NCBI GenBank assembly: GCA_013284265.1
Contig: JABTBR010000002.1
Span: 186,001-250,000, forward strand
Direction of reading: 5' to 3'
Origin: Oxalobacteraceae bacterium
GTDB taxonomy: Bacteria > Pseudomonadota > Gammaproteobacteria > Burkholderiales > Burkholderiaceae_D
Length of the DNA: 64,000 nucleotides
The position numbers and the translations under genes were made by a program. The notes beneath the pieces were generated by a model. The model ran no database searches, was not told where the DNA came from, and saw nothing but the letters and a program-made list of their open reading frames with translations. Positions within the stretch are counted from its first letter, which is position 1. Each line of letters begins with the position of its first letter. Shown here in pieces: positions 52,722 through 60,181 of the stretch.

Positions 52722-54596
52722 ATGACATCATTGCCAGCGCTACGCGCGTCCACCTTGCCACTGACCCTGCTGCGCGCCCTGATCGCGCTGGTGGCGGTGG
52801 CGCTGGCGGCCTGGTCGCAATGGCAGGCCGGCAACGGCGCCGCGGGGCAGATCGACGAATGGCTGCGCGACCGCATGGTGCAGGCGCGCGCCTCGGATCA
52901 GCCGGAAACCCGGCTGGTGGTGATCGATATCGACGAGCGCAGCCTGGCCAGCCACGGCCCCTGGCCGTGGCCACGCGCGCGCATCGCCAGCCTGGTCGAG
53001 CAATTGCTGGGCCACTATGGCGCGCGCGCCGTCGCGCTCGACCTGGTGCTGCCCGAGCCGGCCGACGCCGGCGGCGATACCCGGCTGGCCATGCTGAGCC
53101 GGCACGGCCCGGTGGTACTGCCGCAAGCCTTCGATTTCAACGGCAACCTGCCCTTGCGGGTCGGCCAGCTGGCCGGCGGCCATCCCGGCGCACAGGGCCA
53201 GGCCGTCGCCGCCAGCGGCTATATCGCCAACCATGCCGGCCTGGCCGGCGCGGCCCATCTCGGCAACATCGGCTTCATCCCGGACCCCGATGGCGTAATC
53301 CGGCGCCTGCCGATGCAGACCTGGTTCGAACAGCGCCGCTACCCCACCCTGTCGCGCGCCCTGCTCGACTGCTGCGGCGGCGCGCCGGCCGCCGCCGGTG
53401 CCGGCCCAGGCGGCGGCCTCGACGATGGCGACGGCCTGCGCCGCCTGCCCTACAGCCGCAGCTGGGACGCCTATACGGTGGTGCCGGCCGGCGCCGTGCT
53501 GGAACTGGCGCCGCCGGCCGAACTGATCGCCGGGAAGCTGGTACTGATCGGTTCCTCCTCGCTGGGCCTGGCCGACCGGGTCGCCACGCCGCTGTCGCCG
53601 TCGACCAGCGGCCTGCTGGTGCACGCGGCCGCCCTCACGGCCCAGCTCGACGCGCGCGCCGGACTGGCGCCGGCGCCCTGGCCGGGACGCGCCATCGCCG
53701 TGCTCTACGCACTGGCGCTAGCGGCGCTGAGCGCCTATACCTTGGCGCGGCTGTCGGCGCTGGCCAATGTCGGCCTGCTGGCGGCGGCGGCCCTGCTGTG
53801 GCTGGCGCTGACCTACCAGATGGTGCCGCACGACGCCCGTTTCGCCGCCAGCGGACCGCTGCTGGCGGTGCTGTTCCTGCTGGCGACCGGCGTGCCACTG
53901 GCCTGGCAAATGGCGCAGCGCCAATCGCGCCGCCTGCTCGGCACGCTGCGCCAGTATGTGGCCGATGCGGTCGTCGATGAACTGCTGCGCAGCAATCTGG
54001 CCGATCCGTTGGCGCCGACCCGCTGCCAGGTCACCACCCTGATCGCCGATATGGAAGGTTATACCGGCCACGTCGCCACGCTGGCGCTGGAGCAGGCGGC
54101 CGAACTGACGCGCGGCTTCCTGGAATGCCTGACCGCGCCGGTGCTGGCCGCCCACGGCACGCTCGACAAATTCACCGGCGATGGCCTGGTCGCCTTCTGG
54201 GGCGCGCCGCTGCCGGTGGCCGACCATGCCGACTGCGCGCTCGACGCGGCCGCAGCCATCCTGACGGCGGTGGCCGCCTTCAACCGCCGCCGCGCCGGCG
54301 CCGGCCTGGCGCCCTTGCGGGTCAGGATAGGCATCGAGAGCGGCATGGCCCTGGCCGGCGATTTCGGCTCCTCGGCGCGCAGCATCTACACGGCCGTCGG
54401 CGACAGCGTCAACGTCGCCTCGCGCCTCGAGACGGCGGCGCGCGACTACCCCCACGACATCGTGGTCGGCCCCGGCACGGCCGCATTGAGCCGGCGCCAT
54501 CAACTGATCCGGATCGGCGAGACCATGCTGCGTGGCAAACAGACGCTGACCACGCTCTACACCTTGGCCGCCACGGCGCCGGGAGCAAAGCCATGA
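52722..54596 (+). CDS. CHASE2-domain class III adenylate/guanylate cyclase
   Basis: 624 residues from ATG 52722 (MTSLPALRASTLPLTLLRAL). TM helix 1 is followed by a periplasmic CHASE2 domain (about 35-320; VVIDIDERSLASHGPWPWPR and GNIGFIPDPDGVIRRLP are typical), three TM helices (about 320-400) and a cyclase domain (about 430-610). Catalytic motifs are present: first metal Asp in TLIADMEGYT, second in KFTGDGLVAFWG, and the Asn and Arg of VGDSVNVASRLE. The product is cAMP or cGMP; a Crp-type gene two genes downstream favours cAMP. The stop overlaps the next start (ATGA). It would convert a periplasmic signal into cyclic nucleotide. Confidence 0.92.
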   Translation: MTSLPALRASTLPLTLLRALIALVAVALAAWSQWQAGNGAAGQIDEWLRDRMVQARASDQPETRLVVIDIDERSLASHGPWPWPRARIASLVEQLLGHYGARAVALDLVLPEPADAGGDTRLAMLSRHGPVVLPQAFDFNGNLPLRVGQLAGGHPGAQGQAVAASGYIANHAGLAGAAHLGNIGFIPDPDGVIRRLPMQTWFEQRRYPTLSRALLDCCGGAPAAAGAGPGGGLDDGDGLRRLPYSRSWDAYTVVPAGAVLELAPPAELIAGKLVLIGSSSLGLADRVATPLSPSTSGLLVHAAALTAQLDARAGLAPAPWPGRAIAVLYALALAALSAYTLARLSALANVGLLAAAALLWLALTYQMVPHDARFAASGPLLAVLFLLATGVPLAWQMAQRQSRRLLGTLRQYVADAVVDELLRSNLADPLAPTRCQVTTLIADMEGYTGHVATLALEQAAELTRGFLECLTAPVLAAHGTLDKFTGDGLVAFWGAPLPVADHADCALDAAAAILTAVAAFNRRRAGAGLAPLRVRIGIESGMALAGDFGSSARSIYTAVGDSVNVASRLETAARDYPHDIVVGPGTAALSRRHQLIRIGETMLRGKQTLTTLYTLAATAPGAKP

Positions 54597-55804
54597 AGTT
54601 GAGCTCGCTGCTGACTAGCCTGCTGGCCGCCCTGCTGCTGGCAGGCGGCGCCCATGCCGGCGCGCCACCGGAAGACGATCTCTACCTCAAGGCGATGCAG
54701 TCGATCGCCGAGGGACGCCAGCAGGATGCCAGCCAGATCGTCGAGCAAATGATAGGCCTGGGGCCGCGCCATGCCGGCGAATGGCTGGACCTGGCCCTGA
54801 TCCAGTGCGCGCTCGGCCATAGCGGCGAGGCCGAGACCCTGTTCAGCGAAATCGAAACGCGCTTCACGCCGCCCCAGGGCATCCGCGACATCATCGCCCA
54901 GCAGCGTGCCCAGGGCTGCCAGCCCTGGAAGGCCCAGAGCCAGTGGGCGCTGACGCTGACGCGCGGCAGCGACAGCAACGTCAACCAGGGCGCCAACGCC
55001 AGCAGCTTCGCCGGCAGCGGCGGCAACTTCGAATTGCCGGCCGACTATCTGCCGCAAAGCGACCGCTACACGGCGCTGTCGGGCGAGTATCTGCGCGACC
55101 TCGGCCAGAACGGCGACCTCGGCTTCCTGCAACTGCATGCGCGCCAGTACCAGCGCCTGTCGCACTACAATACCGTCTCGCTGTTCGCCGGTGCCGAGCA
55201 CGGCTGGCGCCAGGGCCGCTGGCGCCTGCGCGGCTCGCTGCTGGGCGGGCTGCAGACGCTGGGGGGCAAGCTGTATCAGGAACAATTCCAGTTGCAGCTG
55301 CGCGCCAGCCCGCCGCTGCCGCTGCCCGAGCCCTTCGATCTGAGCCTGCTGGGCGGCCTGTCCTATAATAGCTACAAGACGCTGAGTAATTTCGACGCGA
55401 CCCTGCTGGAATTGCGCAGCGTGCTAGGCTATCGCAGCGCGCCGGCCCAGGCCCAGCTCAGCGCCGGCTATCTGAACGACCGCGGCAATGGCTCGCGTCC
55501 GGGCGGGGCGCGCAATGGCTGGAGCGCGCGCCTGTTCGTCCATGCCGAGCTGCCGGCCAGGCTGCAGGGCGAACTGGACTGGAGCCGCCAGTATTGGAAT
55601 GGCCATGCGCCCTACTCGCCCGGACTGATCGAACTCGAGCGCCAGCAATACACCCGCTCCCTGCGTGCCACGCTGAGCTATCCGGTGGCGCGCGGCCACG
55701 CCCTGCAACTGGAATGGCGTCAGGTGCACAATCAGGAAAATATTTCCCTTTTCCAATACCAAAGCCGGCAGTTGCAGCTGAGTTGGCGCTGGTTTGGCCC
55801 CTGA
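54593..55804 (+). CDS. Outer-membrane beta-barrel protein with N-terminal TPR-like segment
   Basis: 403 residues, with a signal peptide (LLTSLLAALLLAGGAHAG). Residues 25-105 look like tetratricopeptide helices (YLKAMQSIAEGRQQDASQIV, EWLDLALIQCALGHSGEAE). From about 115 the sequence alternates as antiparallel strands (WALTLTRGSDSNVNQG, ALSGEYLRDLGQNGDLGF) to a C-terminal aromatic strand LQLSWRWFGP, a typical barrel end. The overall plan recalls the surface-lipoprotein assembly modifier/DUF560 type, but I cannot confirm it. It starts by ATGA overlap with the cyclase gene and is conserved in such FecR-CHASE2 clusters in my memory, so it may be part of the sensing or surface output. Confidence 0.75.
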   Translation: MKLSSLLTSLLAALLLAGGAHAGAPPEDDLYLKAMQSIAEGRQQDASQIVEQMIGLGPRHAGEWLDLALIQCALGHSGEAETLFSEIETRFTPPQGIRDIIAQQRAQGCQPWKAQSQWALTLTRGSDSNVNQGANASSFAGSGGNFELPADYLPQSDRYTALSGEYLRDLGQNGDLGFLQLHARQYQRLSHYNTVSLFAGAEHGWRQGRWRLRGSLLGGLQTLGGKLYQEQFQLQLRASPPLPLPEPFDLSLLGGLSYNSYKTLSNFDATLLELRSVLGYRSAPAQAQLSAGYLNDRGNGSRPGGARNGWSARLFVHAELPARLQGELDWSRQYWNGHAPYSPGLIELERQQYTRSLRATLSYPVARGHALQLEWRQVHNQENISLFQYQSRQLQLSWRWFGP

Positions 55805-55822
55805 AGGGCCCGCGTTTTTTTT
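55796..55822 (+). terminator. Short hairpin with U run before the crp-like gene
   Basis: GGCCC (55796-55800), loop CTGAA, GGGCC (55806-55810), then CGCG and eight T. The five-pair stem includes the end of the barrel gene. It may attenuate read-through into the regulator gene 26 bases on, giving that gene partly independent expression. Confidence 0.5.
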
Positions 55823-55835
55823 GTAGAATATGTAG

Positions 55836-56612
55836 ATGAGCAAGTTGATCGACAAGGATATCCCGCCCCCTGACGGTGCCGCCGCCGCGACGCCAGGCCC
55901 CGCTGCGGCCGTGCGCGAGGCGCCCCCCATTCAAAATGTGCAGATCCATCTGCGCAAGATTCCCCTGCTTGCCGGCCTGAGCGACGAGGAAGTGCTCGGC
56001 ATCAAGGGCGAGCTGCGTTTCCGCCAGCACGCCAAGCGCGACATCGTGCTGCAGAAAGGCGGGGCCGGCGATGGCCTGCTGTTCCTGATCTCGGGCCAGT
56101 TGCAGGTGATCGACGTGACCGAGGATGGGCGCGCGATCGGCCTGCGCATGCTGGCGCCGGGCGACTTCTTCGGCGAGATCGCCGTCATCAACGGTTCCCA
56201 GCGCACCGCCTCGGTGGTGGCCATGAGCGCGGTGCTGGTGGCCTTCCTGCCGGCGCCGGCGGCGCTGCACCTGTTCTCGCACTCGCCGTCGGTGGCCAAT
56301 ATGATGCTGCGCCACCTGGCCGAGAAGATCCAGCGCGACTCCGAATTCCGCTCGCTGCTGAGCATCAACAACACGGCGCGCCGCATCTACACCTATCTGG
56401 CGCAGATGAAAAAGACCGAGCCGGGCCAGCCCGACGTGGTCGAGAACCTGCCGACCCACCAGGACATCGCCAATATGATCAACACCAGCCGCGAGACGGT
56501 CACGCGCGCGCTGCTGACGCTGGTGCAGCAAGGGATTGTGCAAAAAGAAACGCACCGCCTGATCATCCTGAAACCGCAAGCCCTGCAAAAGCTGGTCGAG
56601 GGCCCGACCTGA
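55836..56612 (+). CDS. Crp/Fnr-family regulator, cAMP-receptor type
   Basis: 258 residues, longer than CRP (210) by a Pro/Ala-rich N-terminal extension of about 35. The cyclic-nucleotide domain has GDGLLFLISGQLQVI and the phosphate-binding cassette FFGEIAVINGSQRTAS, keeping Glu and the key Arg of cAMP-binding CRPs, with Thr next to it. There are no N-terminal Cys residues for an FNR cluster. The HTH reads DIANMINTSRETVTRALLTL; RETVxR matches the CRP recognition residues Arg180, Glu181 and Arg185, which read TGTGA half-sites. Three such palindromes lie within this locus. It probably links the CHASE2 cyclase to secretion and fecR-like genes. No ribosome site is clear; TAGAAT lies just upstream of the ATG. 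Confidence 0.92.
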   Translation: MSKLIDKDIPPPDGAAAATPGPAAAVREAPPIQNVQIHLRKIPLLAGLSDEEVLGIKGELRFRQHAKRDIVLQKGGAGDGLLFLISGQLQVIDVTEDGRAIGLRMLAPGDFFGEIAVINGSQRTASVVAMSAVLVAFLPAPAALHLFSHSPSVANMMLRHLAEKIQRDSEFRSLLSINNTARRIYTYLAQMKKTEPGQPDVVENLPTHQDIANMINTSRETVTRALLTLVQQGIVQKETHRLIILKPQALQKLVEGPT

Positions 56613-56796
56613 CCCCTGCCATACGCCCGCCGCCGCCGCGCGGGACCCGGGCAGCACACGCGTGCGGCGGGCTCATGCGGCGCACGCATGCGGTATAATC
56701 GCGCGCTTTAACGGCGCCGCCGCCGGCCGCGCCGCGCCCCCAAACTATGATCACCATGCCCCTGTCTCTCTACCTGCTCCGCTGCGGAGCGCTTAC

Positions 56797-57603
56797 ATGA
56801 TCGTGCTGGCGCGCCTGCGCAATATCGCCAACTACCGCGGCTTCATCGGCGGCAGCGTGCGCCGCGAATTCCAGCAGAAATACCGCAACTCCCTGCTCGG
56901 CGCGGCCTGGAGCGTGCTCAATCCGCTGGCCATGATCGTGGTCTACACCGTCATCTTTTCCCAGGTGATGCATTCGCGCCTGGCCAATTCGGCCTCGACC
57001 TCGACCTTCGCCTACAGCATCTTCCTGTGCGCCGGCGTGCTGCACTGGAATCTGTTTGCCGAGATCTGCAGCCGCGGCCAGAACGTCTTCCTCGACCATG
57101 CCGGCCTGATCAAGAAGATCAATTTTCCGCGCATCTGCCTGCCCATCATCGTGGTCTGCAACGCGATCCTGAATCACGCCATCATCTTCGCCCTGTTCAC
57201 CCTGTTCCTGGTGGTGTCGGGCAATTTCCCCGGCTGGGTGTTCGCGGCCATCGCGCCCTTGCTGCTGCTGCTGGTGCTGCTGGCCATCGGCCTGGGCATG
57301 GTGCTGGCCGTGCTCAATGTGTTCTTCCGCGATGTCGGCCAGTTCTTCACGATCTGCCTGCAATTCTGGTTCTGGTTCACCCCGGTGGTCTATCCGGCCA
57401 GCGTGCTGCCGGCGCCGGTGCGTGCCTTCCTGGGCTGGAACCCGATGGCGCCGCTGATCGTGGCCTTCCAGGATGTGCTGGTCGAACAACGCCTGCCGCA
57501 GTGGGGCAGCCTGCTGCCGGCCGCCGCGCTGGCGATACTTTTATGCCTGCTGGGCATGCAACTGTTCCGCAAGCATGCGGGAGAAATGGTGGATGAGCTG
57601 TGA
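56797..57603 (+). CDS. wzm: Polysaccharide ABC exporter, permease (Wzm type)
   Basis: 268 residues, an ABC-2 membrane protein with six TM helices, the usual Wzm size. Family motifs are YRNSLLGAAWSVLNPLAMIV near the N-terminus and FFRDVGQFFTICLQFWFWFTPVVY, which holds the conserved aromatic periplasmic helix; WNPMAPLIVAFQDVL follows. The start is ATG 56797; a longer open frame upstream is not needed. It pairs with the ATPase whose GTG start overlaps its stop by 4 bases. Together they move a lipid-linked O-antigen or capsule chain across the inner membrane. The 184 bases upstream hold a run of GC-rich repeats and the promoter-like TATAAT at 56694-56699. Confidence 0.93.
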   Translation: MIVLARLRNIANYRGFIGGSVRREFQQKYRNSLLGAAWSVLNPLAMIVVYTVIFSQVMHSRLANSASTSTFAYSIFLCAGVLHWNLFAEICSRGQNVFLDHAGLIKKINFPRICLPIIVVCNAILNHAIIFALFTLFLVVSGNFPGWVFAAIAPLLLLLVLLAIGLGMVLAVLNVFFRDVGQFFTICLQFWFWFTPVVYPASVLPAPVRAFLGWNPMAPLIVAFQDVLVEQRLPQWGSLLPAAALAILLCLLGMQLFRKHAGEMVDEL

Positions 57604-58838
57604 ACGGCAGGATCGAAGTCAGAAATCTGGGCAAGGCCTACAAACGTTACGCCACGCACCGCGACCGCCTGCTCGAATGGCTGCTGCCGCGCGGACGCGC
57701 GCGCCACGAGCGCATCTGGGTGCTGCAGGACGTCAGTTTCACGGTCGAGCCGGGCCAGGCGCTGGGCATCATCGGCATGAACGGGGCCGGCAAGAGCACC
57801 CTGCTCAAGCTGATCACCGGCACCGCCGCCGCCTCCAGCGGCACCGTCAGCATGCAGGGTCGCGTCGCGGCGATGCTGGAGCTGGGCATGGGCTTCCATC
57901 CCGACTTCAGCGGGCGCCAGAACGTCTTCATGGCCGGTCAGTTGATCGGCCTGAGCATCGACGAGCTGCATACCCTGATGCCGTCGATTGAAGCCTTCGC
58001 CGAGATCGGCGCCTATATCGACCAGCCGGTGCGGGTCTATTCGAGCGGCATGCAGATGCGCCTGGCCTTTGCCGTGGCCACCGCGCGCCGCCCGGACGTG
58101 CTGATCGTCGACGAGGCACTGTCGGTGGGCGACGCCTACTTCCAGCACAAGAGCTTTGAACGCATCCGCGCCTTCCGCGCCGAGGGCACCACCTTGCTGA
58201 TCGTCTCGCACGACAAGGGCGCGATCCAGTCGGTATGCGACCGCGCGATCCTGCTCAGCGGCGGGAAAGTCAGCCAGGAAGGCACACCCGAGCAGATCAT
58301 GGACCTGTACAACGCCATGCTGGCCGCGCGCGAAGGCGTCGAAGTGGTCCAGACCAGCACCGAGGATGGCAAGGTCCAGACCACGTCGGGCAGCGGCGAG
58401 GCCACGGTGCTGGAAATCGCCCTGCTCAAGGCCGACGGTTCGGTGGCCGAGGTGCATGGTACCGGTACCGAGGTGACGCTGCGCATCGTGGTGGCCGTGC
58501 ATGCCGACCTGCCCGACCTGACGCTGGGCTACCGCATCAAGGACCGGCTGGGCCAGCCCGTGTTCGGTACCAACACCTTTCACAAGGGCAGCCCGATTCC
58601 GCCAGCCACGGCCGGCCAGCGGCTCGAGCTGAACTTCCGTTTCCAGCTCAACCTGGGACCGGGCACCTATTCGGTGGCCACCGCCCTGCACAGCGCCGAC
58701 AACCACTTGCTGGCCAATTATGAATGGCGCGACCTGGCGCTGGTGTTTGAAGTGATGAATTTGAACCATTCCTATTTTGAGGGCTGTGCCTGGATCGACC
58801 CGGTGGTCGAGCTGCGCAGCATCGGAAGCGAACCATGA
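57600..58838 (+). CDS. wzt: Polysaccharide ABC exporter, ATPase with C-terminal Wzt domain
   Basis: 412 residues, GTG start in the overlap with wzm. ATPase part (1-240): Walker A GMNGAGKSTLLKLI, signature YSSGMQMRLAFAVA, Walker B VLIVDEALSVGD. The C-terminal part (about 265-412) is a Wzt_C beta-sandwich (LGYRIKDRLGQPVFGTNTFH, GPGTYSVATALH), which in O9a-type systems binds the modified non-reducing end of the glycan and couples chain termination to export. Its presence implies the exported polymer carries a terminal cap, such as a methyl group. The following gene overlaps by 4 bases and is methyltransferase-like. Confidence 0.95.
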   Translation: MNGRIEVRNLGKAYKRYATHRDRLLEWLLPRGRARHERIWVLQDVSFTVEPGQALGIIGMNGAGKSTLLKLITGTAAASSGTVSMQGRVAAMLELGMGFHPDFSGRQNVFMAGQLIGLSIDELHTLMPSIEAFAEIGAYIDQPVRVYSSGMQMRLAFAVATARRPDVLIVDEALSVGDAYFQHKSFERIRAFRAEGTTLLIVSHDKGAIQSVCDRAILLSGGKVSQEGTPEQIMDLYNAMLAAREGVEVVQTSTEDGKVQTTSGSGEATVLEIALLKADGSVAEVHGTGTEVTLRIVVAVHADLPDLTLGYRIKDRLGQPVFGTNTFHKGSPIPPATAGQRLELNFRFQLNLGPGTYSVATALHSADNHLLANYEWRDLALVFEVMNLNHSYFEGCAWIDPVVELRSIGSEP

Positions 58839-60169
58839 GCCTGATCTCCTACGCCGACAATTTCGAAGACGTGCTGCTGTGGCGCGCCCTGGGCCACCTG
58901 AGCGGCGGCTGCTACCTCGACATCGGCGTCACCGACCCCGAACACGGCTCGGCCACGCGCCAGTTGTACCAGCAGGGCTGGCGCGGCGTGAGCCTGGTCC
59001 CGGCGCCGGCGGCGCTGCGCCAGCTGCGCATCGCGCGCCCGGCCGGGGTGCACCTGGCCGGCCTGGCCGGGGCCGGCCCCGGCCTGCAGGCCGTCTATGA
59101 ATGCGCCGGCGGCGGCACGGTGCGCATCAGCGTCGATGAAGCCTGCGCCCGGCAGTGGCGTGCCGACGGCCACGAGGTGCTGCGCCACGAGGCCACGCTG
59201 CATACGCTGGACCAGCTCTGCGCCGAGCATGTGGACGGTCCGCTGCACCTGCTGGTACTCAACGCCGGCGGCGCCGAGCAGGCCGCGCTGGCCGGCCTGG
59301 ATCTGGCGCGCTGGCGCCCCTGGGTCATCGTGCTGCGCCAGCCGCCCGGCGTGCCGGTGCCGGCACTGGCGGCGGCTGGCTACCGGCTGGCCCATACCGA
59401 CGGCCTGAACCAGTACCATGTGGCGCCGGAGCACGCCGGCCTGCTGGCCGCGCTGGCGTTGCCGCCCCACCCGGCCGACGCCTTCGTGCTGCGCGAATTC
59501 CATCCTTACAGTCATTCGCCGGCGCCGCTGTACGCCCGCCTGGCCGAGGCCGAGCAAGCGCTGGCGCAGGCCGCCGCCCATGCCCAGGCACAGCAGGCCG
59601 AGGCCGACGCCGCCGCCGCCGCCATCGCGGCCGCCGTCCAGCGCGCCGACGGCCATGCCCTCGAACTGCAGGCGCGCGAGCAGCGCATCGCCACACTGGA
59701 CCATGAACTGGCCCAGGCCGGCGCGCGCGCCCACAGCGCCGAGAGCGCCGTGCTGGACCTGCAGCTGCGCCTGCGCCACAGCCACGACACCCTGCACGCC
59801 ACCGTGAGCAGCCTGTCCTGGCGCCTGACCCGGCCACTGCGGCTGGCCAATCTGCTGCTGCACCGCGCGGCCAATCTGGCGCGCCGCGTGCTGCGCCGCA
59901 TCCGCCGCGACAGCGCCGGTGCCGTGCGCGGCCTGCTGCGCCGCAGCCTGCGCTTCGTCACCAGCCGGCCGGCGCTATCCTATTTCGTGCGCCGCAACCT
60001 GGCGCGCCTGCCCTTCATGGTACCGCTGATGCGCTCGGTCAAATACCGTATCGAGTCCGCCAAGGCCGCCTCCGCGGTGGCCCCGCCGGCCAGCCATCTG
60101 GACCAGCTCTCGAGCAGCACGCGCCAGGTACTCGACGACCTGCAGCGCCTGCGCGCCCCTCACTCCTGA
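58835..60169 (+). CDS. FkbM methyltransferase-like protein with coiled coil, possibly a degenerate enzyme
   Basis: 444 residues. The start MSLISYADNFEDVLLWRALG then YLDIGVTDPEHGSA and LYQQGWRGV closely follows FkbM-type methyltransferases of polysaccharide loci. The SAM pocket is altered: the usual GWRGxxxEP reads GWRGVSLVPAP, losing the acidic ribose-binding residue, and the usual IDVGA is LDIGVT. From about 225 to 320 it is an Ala/Gln/Glu-rich coiled coil (AEAEQALAQAAAHAQAQQAE), and the rest is basic helices. It may methylate the glycan end recognised by the Wzt domain, or act as a non-catalytic scaffold or length-control protein. The coupling to wzt by a 4-base overlap supports a role in chain capping. 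Confidence 0.72.
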   Translation: MSLISYADNFEDVLLWRALGHLSGGCYLDIGVTDPEHGSATRQLYQQGWRGVSLVPAPAALRQLRIARPAGVHLAGLAGAGPGLQAVYECAGGGTVRISVDEACARQWRADGHEVLRHEATLHTLDQLCAEHVDGPLHLLVLNAGGAEQAALAGLDLARWRPWVIVLRQPPGVPVPALAAAGYRLAHTDGLNQYHVAPEHAGLLAALALPPHPADAFVLREFHPYSHSPAPLYARLAEAEQALAQAAAHAQAQQAEADAAAAAIAAAVQRADGHALELQAREQRIATLDHELAQAGARAHSAESAVLDLQLRLRHSHDTLHATVSSLSWRLTRPLRLANLLLHRAANLARRVLRRIRRDSAGAVRGLLRRSLRFVTSRPALSYFVRRNLARLPFMVPLMRSVKYRIESAKAASAVAPPASHLDQLSSSTRQVLDDLQRLRAPHS

Positions 60170-60181
60170 CCCGAAGACCCC

